From Malachius bipustulatus (Eukaryota > Arthropoda > Insecta > Coleoptera > Melyridae), in assembly GCA_910589415.1 (NCBI GenBank), contig OU342633.1, positions 41,236,210 to 41,300,209 on the forward strand: DNA of 64,000 bases. Direction: 5' to 3'. This document shows positions 33,401 to 45,400 of the stretch, piece after piece. Under the pieces are notes generated by a model that saw only the letters and a list, made by a program, of their open reading frames with translations, did not search any database and was not told where the DNA came from. Made by a program: the position numbers and the translations under genes. Position 1 is the first letter of the stretch. Each line of letters begins with the position of its first letter.

Positions 33401-36400
33401 AACTTTCTAACTACCTACATCGTATAGGTATACAGATAGGGGGGAGGGGGTGACTTTCAAAGTTCCCAAGGCATGCCAAAAAATATGCGAAAATTACACG
33501 CAAGACCACCATTCACACGATTTTAAAAATGCGGATTTTTTACTCGTAATATAATGAAATGATTCTCAAAAACCCTGCCACCCTTTGTTGCGCCACCAAA
33601 CTTGACAGGGGCTCTGCTGACACGTATCTTTGTTGAGGAGATTCCAGATAGCATCGTCCTTGTACTTGTTTTTAATGCTTTTCTATCATGACATCACATA
33701 GTACTTAGGTAGATACTAATTACTAATTATTAACAATATACACTGTGTCCAAGATAAGAATTAACAACATTGGGTCCCGGAAACCGTGGGAGATAAGGGA
33801 TCGGTTAAGTGCGGGAAAAAAGTTGGGCAACCATAATGACAATGCAATGGCAGAAATATTTCAAAAATTATTTTTGAATAATTGGGAAAAAATGAAATCA
33901 CGTTCTCATTGCAATTATTATTGGCCAGCTTTATTTTTGTGATGTCAGTTTTTTTTTTATCTGTCGATTCTTATTTGTATGGCAGGACTGAACCAGTGAC
34001 GGCGATAAGGTACCGGTACCCGCGGCGTCGGGGGGCCCCGTGCCGTTCTCCGCAGTTTTAAATCGCTTGTAAAAAAAATGTAGGTATTATAGGAACGTTC
34101 ACAATTGTTTAAATTTTCACACGGCTGAGAAATCCTGTACTTTTATTTTCTATGTTTGAAAATAATGTGCCATTGGAGTTCCTGCTTATTATGCTTTTTA
34201 TTTATAAATAATTTTTACAAACCATTGTGCAGGTAAAAAACAACGATGATTCCCATTGAAAACGGGCAGATGTAGGTATACCTAATTTGGCTGCTGTTAT
34301 CAACATTTCTTAAAGTGTTCACACAATGGCCAGTTCTGTTTAGAGCCAAGTTGATTTTCATTCAGTTTTCCTCATAAAACCTGTTTCCAGAAGAAATTTA
34401 AATTTGAGTAATTTTTTATGCAATCTTTTGTTCTCAATAATGTTTGTCCTGAGTCAATTTTCGTCCTTGAATTTTCTTGCTGTAAATACCGGTGTTAAAC
34501 CAAAAATTTCAAAACCGTCTGGAGACTAGACATCAAGCTTCAAATTTTTCTCATCAAAATACAAGAAAATTTTATTTGAAAACTGGAAAATCAAAAAAAT
34601 TTAGTGATTTGACACGTCTTTACATATCACCCTGTATCGCCGCCACTGGACTGAACTTCGATTTTTAAATACGACCCTGGATTTTTTATTGCAAAATTGA
34701 AAGGAATTTTAATTCTGAATTTAATTATGCCACCCACCACACATAGTGGTTCAAACGTGTTTCGGACTATATAGCTACTGACATCATCAGTTAAAATGCC
34801 CGGAGCTATAGAAATTATTGCTCATTATAATAAAATTCGACCAATCGGTAGCAAAAAAACGATTTTTGACGAAAGTGTTTTCCTAGCTAGGGCATTGAAA
34901 ATTTGCCACAGGACTTATTGGACAATGATAATTATTGTGAATTTGTGACACTGAAAATGGTTTCGTGGTATGATAAGTGTCATGTCCTTATTTTTACTGA
35001 AGACTTTAGAAAAACTGCTCGATAGGTTCATAAGGGATGATGTCTTGGCAAACAGACCACTTCATCAAGACCAACACATATAGAACAGGAAAATCAACGA
35101 AATCCGTTTTACATCAATTGGTGGAAAATGCTACATACGCCATAAAACAAAGTATTATTATGTGCTTTTTTTGGACATAGAAGGTACGGTTGATAACATC
35201 CTTAGAATCAATCTCAAATTCATTGAGGAATAGAGGAATCAATGCAACAATGTGCAGGTGGATGGACTGCATGATGAAAAATAGATTGGTATGTACATCC
35301 ATACTGGGGGAGACCATGGTGGCTTAGATAGCAAGGGTGTTTTGTCTCCCTTGATATGGAACCTTGCCATGGATGAGCTACTGAAGCGTCTGGACCAACG
35401 ACACAATAAGGCCATGCATGCAATGAGCCCTAAATGTCGTAACCAAATAGACAGATGAAGAGGGTGAGGGACTGAATATGTATAAGAAAAAAACACAAAG
35501 AATACTGGGATAAAAGGACAAATATCAATATGGGAAAGCCTTCATCAAGGGACCCATATAGAAGACAACTGAAGAACTAGTATCACTTGGTAGGAATCAG
35601 TTACGTATCACAGGGGGATTATTGACAGGCATATTGCCCTAAAAGAAGAATGCAGCAAGGCCCGAGAGACAGCTAAACATGTCCTGTGCGAATGCGAAGC
35701 TCTGTACCGCAGAAGACAGGAAATATATACGGACAACCAAAAATGAGTCCGGCAGAATATGACACTCTTCCAGTAATGGGACTGTGCAAACTAGTTCAGA
35801 GGACCAGACTGACAGAATGGGTGGCATCAAGCAAAGGGGGTTGGGTTAGCACAATGGCCCATGAGGCTGAGGTGCTGCGGCGATCCTTAATCAGACGGCC
35901 CTCGAACGAAAAAAACGTCTCTACGTCGAATGTTACAACAGGCTATGCCCGGAACTATACAACTTCGGCCAATCGGTAGCAAAAAAATGATTTTTGACGA
36001 AAATGTTTCCCTAACTAGGGCATTGAAAATTTGCCACAGGACTTATTGGACAATGGAAATTTTGACACTAAAAACGGTTTCGTTGTATGACTGCGTCCAA
36101 AATTGTAAAAATGGCGATTTTTTGCCTTTTCAAAAATTTTGTGTGCGTTCTATGAGAAAACTGAGGACTGTTGTAGTAATCTGCGTGCACGTACAAAAGT
36201 ACGACCCATTCTGAAGACATCTTTTTTTCATGATTCGAACAGGCAGAATTTTTTTATAAAAAATCTCTTTTCAGACGATAGGAATTGTGAGAAGTCCCCA
36301 ACTGTAGTCCGTTCTTCTGTCTTCGAGCGAACGTTTTTAGTGTCGATTTTTTCGAAACGTTCTAATAGTAACCTGCTGCCGAGATACAATGCTAATATAC

Positions 36401-39400
36401 CCAACTGCTTGTTCAAATTATAATAATTTGCTAAGCTCAATCTATACAAAATTACAAAAACAAAAACAATTAGCAAAAACCGATTTTTCATTGCATAATT
36501 TTATCAGAATTTATTGTTCTGAAATAATCGATTGATTTGATTTCTAATTTCCATTCCAATTAAACGTTCAACGCACATTTCGCGGCTACAACTTACACAC
36601 AAGTGAAGGCCGCATATATCAATACCGATGATAAAATGCAAACAGTCCAAATCTCAAGTTTACTCTGCGACTTGAATAACAATGAATGGATTTTAAAGTA
36701 TGCACAACACAGTAGTTAGTTAATCGGGGTAATAAGTTTAAAATAAACATTCCAAAACTTAACAATCTTTGATCTTTGCGTATTGATTGAAGATTCGGAA
36801 CGATAATATAACGGTGTGGTAACGCAATTAATATGATTACATTACTATACATATAAGGAACAGTAACTAATATTGATTGCCAGAAATGTTTAGTACAAAC
36901 TAGACCAATTAATTGAAACTGGTTCAAATTTAGAGCCAAGAAATCAAAAACTAGCTTTGTTATAGGAGAACACTGTATAATAACAATTAAGTAAGGTTTA
37001 GATACGGTGGGAGCAGGCAAAAAATAAATTTATTAAGGCTCTTAGACCTCTTCGTCAATCATGGTGGTAATGAATCTCTTCAGCAGATCTCCAAGATTCA
37101 GCAATAGCAGTCATAGCCATTAAGGGGTATTTCTTTGCGTGAAGCAAAAAAGTTCCTTATTGACAATAGCAAAAAATGATAGCTTAGCCTCAATATTTTT
37201 TACCGATTGCGCGATTTTATCCTTTCGAAGGAGTGCTTCCTCCGTTCAATTGACTCTATTGGGATAAAGGATTATTATATCACCATGGGTTTGCTTGTAT
37301 AAGGGGTACCTCAAGCGTCTAAGCCACCAAGGGCTCTTTTTGCCATTCCCGCACAATGGTGGTGCCGGAACTCCTATTCAAACCTTCTCGACCTTTTTAT
37401 CAACACCAAAAGCTCTTTCCACGAGAGGAGTTCCATTTATTGCTCTTGTGGTGTTAGTGCTACCTAGTGCTAATGACTCTGACCCAACAATATTTAGCCC
37501 GAGGGTACTGTAAACCTTGCATTCGTCCGTATTGTAACTCCCACTAGTAATCTAAGATAGATCCCTCCGCTCCAGTTTGATCATGCTGACCAGACTGTTT
37601 CTCTCCGAATCGGCCTGTCTGGCAGCTTCGGTAGTGCCTTCCAATACTTCTCTGTACCTTTTTGTACACCTCAAAATATTGGTGGTGCCTTTCAATACTT
37701 CTCTTCAATTATCTTAAATAATTGCGGTTCGAAGACCTTTTGTCAGACTAATGCAGAACTCTGCACACAACAGTTTTTCCTGACCCCGAGCTATGCATGG
37801 TCTGCCAGTTCGTTACCCGGTGTTTTCGAATGTGGCGGAGGTGTGCGCCTGTTTGGTAAAGGTGACCCGGATCTGACTTAGGAGTGCAGAAGATTAGTTA
37901 CTATTTTATTACATATCATAATAATAAGTTTCCACATAATAGTATGTCCATTCATGCATGGGGAAGGGGAAGGGAACCAGGGAAAAAGGACTGGGGGTAA
38001 GGGAGAGGGGGGAGACAAGGTGAGGTTGTCTGCCGTGATTCAAAATAGGGCATATGAAAGAAGTAGACGACAAAATAAAATAGTGATGGATGATTAATAA
38101 AACACTATAGTGTTTTAAAATAGCCTTCCGGGGATTTTTTTTAAACGACCTCAACTTGCGGCGATTCACGAGTTCAAGATCAACGTAAGTCATATTACTA
38201 CTTACTGGCGTCACGGTAATTATAAAAAGCATTTGATTGAACAAGTAAACGATTATTGGACACCCTCATAATCACAGTAATTATTAATTGAGATAACGTG
38301 AGTTATAGATCTTACATTTACATTACATACACTTTTACTTACGATAAGCCTTTACTTTACATGAGCGCACATTGGACTAATAAGCAGAGGACAGGCAAGT
38401 ACCTGTTATACAGGGTGTCCCACGACATGACTGCCATAGCCTGGTTGTGTTGCTGGGGTGATTTCAAGTCAAAAATGTCTAATGAACACATAGTATAGGT
38501 TCGGCTATTGGTTTTGTTTTATTAAAAAGACCAGGTGGCTGTGAATCACCATTAGTATTTATTGTGACAGTAAACGTCAATTAAAATAATTTTGCGTGTG
38601 TAACATTAAAATAATCGTAAATCGTCTCACGGTCATTCGTTATTTACGTTTAATTGAAAATGATCTTCCAATATTACTTGATGAAGTTCCTATTAATGTA
38701 AGACAACGAGTGTGGATTCAGCACGATGGTGCACCTCCACACTTTGGTTCTACACGACAAGTAACAGAATATCTTAATCAAAATTATAGAAACCGGTCGA
38801 TTGGAAGAGGTTCTGCAGTTCCTTGTCCAGCAAGGTCACCAGACTTTAATCCGCTAGTTACTTTTTATGGGGAAGACTGAAAAGTTTAGTTTATGCAAGA
38901 AATATTGAAAACAGAGAACAACTAGTAGCTAGAATCATAGATGCCGCAGAAACTAGTCGTGCTGATCCTGAGACTCTTCGCAGAGCTACCACTTCAATTC
39001 TAAGAAGATCTAGACTGTCCTTACAGCAATTTGGTGGACATTTTGAGCAACTAACTAAATAAAGCGATTTCTTTTTAAGTGGTTTTCAAATGCTTCTAGT
39101 TCAGTTAGGATAGCGTTCCGGGTATATATGTTCATCAGACATTTTTCACTTGAAATCCCCCCAGCAACACAGTCCCAGGGTATGGCAGTCATGTCGTGGG
39201 ACACCGGTATAATTTGAAATTAAAATATCTACAATTAATTATTGAACACATAAAAACCTTTCAAACAATCGTTGTAACTGATTAATTAATAGAAAATACT
39301 CGTAGGTATAAGGTACATAGGTACGTGCCGAAAGGTAAAGTTCAATCCATTTTCAACAATCCGTTCAATGGTTCAATATTATAAGTGTGCATATGACACT

Positions 39401-42400
39401 TTTTTTGTCCCTGACAAAAACTGTCGACTTCATATTGATAAACTACCCTAAAGCCGAGATAGCCATCTTGGGAAATTTTATTTTTTATATAACATCAACT
39501 GCTGTGGTTTTACTCAGCTCGTTGATGAACCAACCCGCATTCCCGATCGCGAGCGAGAATTCGCTAGCCTTTTGGATCTCTTTTTGACCAGGAACCCCAC
39601 TGGGTTTCTCAGACCACAAACTCGTCTCAACATCATGTGTCCTACCAATTAGTGTCAAAGAAGCAAGCAAACCGCGTATAGTCTGGCACTTTAGATCGGC
39701 CAAATGGGAATAACTCAGTGATTATTATCGAGCTTTTCCATGGAGGAGTGTTTGTTTTAGTTCCAGTGATCCATCTGCTTGTGCTACAATCCCTTTTCAA
39801 AAAAACAGCCCTCAAACAGCAAACCTTGATTCAACAAAAGCTGCAAGGAAGCTGTCGCCTCCAAAGAACTGGCTTTTCGCCAATGACGAGAGAGCCCCGA
39901 CGGCATTAAATCACCACAAGAAATAATAGATCAAACCAAGGAAGCTCACAATCAAAGAATTAGGAACAAACTTCTCTCCTGTCCTAACGGTTCGAAATTT
40001 TTTGGTCGGTCACTAAGACAGTCCGCTAGAACTTCACCAGATCCACTATTCCACCACTTACACGGATAGACGGGACTATCGCATCTATGGCTACTGAGAA
40101 GGCGAACTTGTTGACGGGAGTGTTTTCTTCATACTCTTACGTCGACTGTCGACTTTCAGGGAAAAACTCCGCTAATGATCCCTTCAGTGGAGCCCAAAAT
40201 GTCAGATATTGTTTTCCGACAGCGTGGCATAAAGCGCATTATGCATTTATAACAAAGCTTCTGGGCCCGATGATGTACCTGAAGCGTACTTGAATTGTTC
40301 AGCGAGCTCCAAAACCTCTAATATATCAATTTGAGTACGATTATGTTGAAATTTATTGATTTATTTCAAAGTATTCGAAAAAAATCTTTTTTTGTTTAAA
40401 AAAATATAAAAATAATTAGCGGCAAATTATAAGTTTATAACTTTTTTTCGTTTTTTCCATAAGATATTTCAAAGTTTTTTTGAATCCATCCTTCCGCTTT
40501 TATTATTCCGAAAGAATGCATTTTTTGAGCCAATTTGACTCCACTAACGTAGATGTTTCTAATAATGACAATCATTGGACAATAATTATTTACAGTCTGA
40601 TTAATCATAATCGATTTATGTTGCCAAACAATTCTACCGGACAACCAACGATGTTTTATTTATTTACTTATTTATTAACGGGCTTCCACCCAATTTGAAA
40701 CAAACTACATTATGTACATAATATACGTAGGTACGTAGGTAAAAAACTCGGTAAAAATAATATGTGCACGTGTACCTACACACTGTACACGCAGAACAAT
40801 ATTATCCTAATCTCGATCCTAATAGAACGCCCACGATTGAGATTTTTCAAAACACTTGCCAATTTGATTTGATATCAATCAATAATAATTATTGTTTGAA
40901 TATTTTACTCCAATTTTGATTATACAGGGTGTTAATTAAGTATGGGTCCAAATTTCAGGGGGTGATTCTTTGAGTGATTGATTATAAGACGAATTGTTCA
41001 TATAGTCCGAAAATGCATTTTTCCAAAATAGAGGGTGCATTTTCATTTAAAAATCGTATTTTTCGAAAATATTGTAGTAAGAGGCTGATTTAGCCTTAAC
41101 CAGATTAAAATTATGAAGTCCAGCGGCGTCCCGGAGAGCACTTCAACGAATATTATTTTGAAAAAACTTGTTAAAAAAGTACGTCGCTGGCTTTCTTTTT
41201 ATTTTTTTCGTCAGATTAAGCAATTATCTACCAGTAAAACTTTTTTGTCTATAATTTTTTTCATACCTTGCTTCTTTTTTGAAATAAAAAATAAGAACCA
41301 CTTTATTGCATGTCCATGAACCACGAACAAAAAAAAATTAAAAAACATGATTTTTTTCAAATCATGTTCTAGCTATTGCTATCACTAGCTATTGCTAGTT
41401 TCATAGTTTTCTTATGTTGTTCGGTGACTTATTGTAAAGTGGTGCTTATTTTTTATTTCAAAAAACAAAGCAAAATACGAAAAAACTTCAGCAGATAAAA
41501 AATTTGTAGCTTAATCTGGAAAAATAAAAAAAAAGCCATTGGCGTACTTTAAAAAAATAATATTCTTTGAGGTGCTACCCGGGACGCCACTGGACTTGAT
41601 AATAATTTTTTAATTTTGGATCTGAACTTTATCAGGTTTTTTTCTAAGTGTCAAATAAAAATAATACTAATTTTGATTTAAGTAATGAAATATTTTTTAT
41701 ATTTTTTTTTCATATTGGTGATCAGAAAAAATTGTAGAATCAGAAAAACATAAAAAAAGCATAGTGGCTATTTAAAGAAAAACAAGCGACAATCGTTACT
41801 CGGTGTTTTGATCAAAGAAATGACATTTGCAGCCAGATGTAGCCGGCTTTTAGCCATCGAATGAGATTTTCAAATTTTTCAAATCGGACGACTTCACGGT
41901 TGGCCGTTTTTTATGAACCTCTCTGTAAACGACATACCTAAATAATTAACAAATTTTCAGCTAGCTTGGTTTCGCTAGTTTAATTATTTTCACTCATGGT
42001 ACCGCAGCTGTCGTTCATGAAGCTCAATAACAACCGGCTTCCGGACAATGACGTGCGTTCGACTCAAAACCACCATCAGATCAGCGGGACATTTTGATGT
42101 AATTTAATTTTGATATAAAAACCGTACAAATACAATATGGAGGGTGTTGTTTTGTACCATCATCCGTCTTTAATGAAACTATTCTCAGCTGTCGCCAGAT
42201 ACGACATGGTTTCTGGAAAAACTGCGGATTTGATGCAAGGCGCAAGTATTTTACTGGCGCTACCTTTGCGGCCTCGGCCACTAATGAGTTTTTACGGCCA
42301 TTATGTAATCGCTGATTCGAGGTAAGCTAACATTTCAAAATAAGTGGAATGCAAGTTAGTGTTGTTATTTTATTAACTGCAAAAATTGGTTATGGCAATA

Positions 42401-45400
42401 TCTACACAGAATTTTGGGGATTTAGTGATTTTGTTAGCTTTCCTACATTCGATTCGAGAAAAAAGCTTATCATGTTTTTTTTTGAAAACCGCTACAGCTT
42501 AGGTGGAAATGAATCCATTTTTTCTGTAATAGTTGGAAAACTAAAGGCCAGAAGCATTCGAGAAAAGTATTGTTATGACAATTTTCGTTTGGCAACTCAC
42601 ATAAAATCATTTAGGATTTTTTTAACTCGGGAATAATAATTTATAATCTAATAGTTTTTTCTGGTAAAATATAGATACGCGTTATAGCGATTAACTTTTT
42701 TGAATTTTTTGGTTCACTATAAAGAGGAAATAAGAGAGATAAGAATTTTTTCGATCCACAAGGAAGCCCTTTCCATTGACACCGCTTACACGCCAGAAAA
42801 AAAAGTAAAATTTTTTATTTTATTTTTCATAGAACACTTATTATTAAGGGGAAATTTTATGAGTAAAAATATACCTTCGAGAACAAAAGAGGCAGATTAT
42901 TAAAAACCACCATGCAATATAGCTAGAACTTTATAAATAAGATTAACCATAAATAGACGGAATGTATGTAATGTAACAAGAGATCTAAGCTACAAGATTA
43001 TCCTTTACTATTGATTATAGTTGCATTATACCGGTGTCCCATTTAAAATGAATTATACATGGAGATCTCGTATACCGTATGCGATGAGAGATACTACAGG
43101 CTCGGTTAAATTAGAGAAAGTTGCAAGATTTTAACCTTATTAAGACTGAAAAAATTTGAGGATGTTTTCAGCTGTTGCTGAAATATCCTGAAAAAACTGA
43201 AAAATCGAGATTTCTTATTTCAGCCATATCTTTTTATTATTAAAAATAAATTAAATTATTTTTGTAGGTTTAGGTACATAAGTCATAAGTCATCAAATGC
43301 TATCACTTATTCATTTGAAGGCTATCATTTGGCATCGCAAAAATTCTCAAAGCCGACTAGATACTACAGTTTTGATACTCAACTTTGTTTTTCTTAGGCT
43401 GCCATATTGTATTTTCATATCATTCTGTTTTAAAAAAATTAAAGAAACCAAAAATCTACATATTCAAAAACAAATTCTTCTTTTTTCGAAAAAAAAAAGT
43501 TTTTCTATCGGATAGCGTCGCAATACGTGACGTGGCACTGCTTGCCTTGTAGTTCTTGATGACATTCGGTTAAAGAAAGAATACAATTTTGAAGTTTTTT
43601 ATTTGAATGTGATAGATTTTTGGTCTCCTTAATTTTTTTAACACAGAATGACGACATATGAATATACAATATGGTGGCCATAAGAAAAACAAAAGATGAA
43701 TATGAAACTAAAAACTCTGAGATCTAGTCGGCTTTCAAAATTTTTGAAATGTCAAATGGATAGGTATTACAGCTGTTGACGACTTATGTAAACCTATAAA
43801 AATTAAATTCATTTATTTTTAATAATAAAAAAGATTTGGCTCAAATAAGAAATCTCGATTTTTCAGCTTTTACAGAATATTTCAGCAACGACTGAAAATA
43901 TCCTCAAATTTTATTTCAGATTCTTATTAAGCATAAAATTGTGCAACTTTTGTCCAATTTAACCGACGCTGTATCTCTTACCGTTTTCGAGATCCCATGT
44001 ACTTTATTTTAAATGGGACACCCGATGTACCTATACTTTATAGAGGCTGTCCCAGAATAACTATCCAGAATTTCCATAGGCATGATAGGAGACATAAAAA
44101 AAATGTTTTTTTTCTAGTTTTCAAGATAAAAGGTTGACTATTGAAAGTTTAACAAAAAAAAAAACAGTTATCTTAATACGTAACTCTCAAATATCCTTTT
44201 GCTGATTAATTAATGCCACCGCAATGGAGGTCAAAAAAATTGATAATAAAAACTATAATCATTAAAATTAAAATGCTACTTAAATTTTTTTCTCGAAAAC
44301 AAAAATAAGGTACAGAAAAATATCAGGAGGCAAAAAAGTTGTGTTGTTGACCGTTTATCTAACCAAAAACAAGGTAAAATTTGTAAACAAGTCATCAGTG
44401 GCATATATTTTTTTTGGTCAATATTATTTGTGAGACTGACCCCCGGGACGCCACTCATAATTATCATCTACCTTTGCGTCTTATCTCAACGAACAGCACT
44501 GCAAAATTTCACCAAAATCGGCAAAAGGATCTTTGAGATATTGATAAATAACCGATTTTCTTTTAATTTTCACATTTTCACATCTTGTACGTATCTTTTT
44601 CTGAGAAATGTTTATAGAAAAAAAAAAAAAAATGTTTTGAAATCCCCTATCACGCCTGAAAATTATGAATAGTTATTCTGGGACACGACGCACCTGCATA
44701 AAAATAGTGTCTGGTGGGTGAAAATGCGTTCGTTTTGAACACAGCTACAAAATAACACTGTCAAAATAATGAGAAAAGTTTATTTTAATAAAAAAAAATT
44801 GTATAAACTTTTTTCATCATCTTGACATTCTGTAGCTGTTCTCAATAAGAGGAATGCTGTTAATAATCAGACAACCTGTATTTAAAAAGAAAAAATATAT
44901 CAAGACAAATATTATGTATTGGGGGTTCCCCTGCAGTGACATGTGCGTTTTTAAATAAAAAATAATAATAATGTCTGCTTAATAACATATTTAATATAAT
45001 TATTATTAAATTATAATAATACCATTAAAACCTAATTTTAAATAAGGCCACATCTACAAAAAGAAGAAGAACAACCTGGACTTACTGTTGTCAAAGAGTC
45101 AAAATTATAGACCCAATATAGATTACACTGTATAAATATAAATAGGTATATTAATTATTACTAAATATTTAATAATTTTTAATTAATATGTTTGAATAGA
45201 TAGGTAATTGGCTCGGTAATAGGTATGCTACTGCATGTTAATTTTTAATATTTTTAGATCAGTGAATCGCCGCAGTTTTATACAGGGAGTCCGGAAATTA
45301 TGCGCAAAGAATTAAGGGGGTAATTCTGCTTGATAAAATATTGCCAAAATTATCTATAATTTTTTCTAGAAAACTCACAAATAAGAAAGTTATGAGCCTT

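Noticed and set aside
36619..37020. Minus-strand frame of 133 codons
   Set aside because: Hydrophobic, low-complexity composition typical of AT-rich non-coding DNA. There is no domain, splice site or upstream signal.
42137..42903. Three plus-strand frames of 62-95 codons
   Set aside because: No recognisable domain, AT-driven composition, and located deep in the repeat-filled AGPAT intron.
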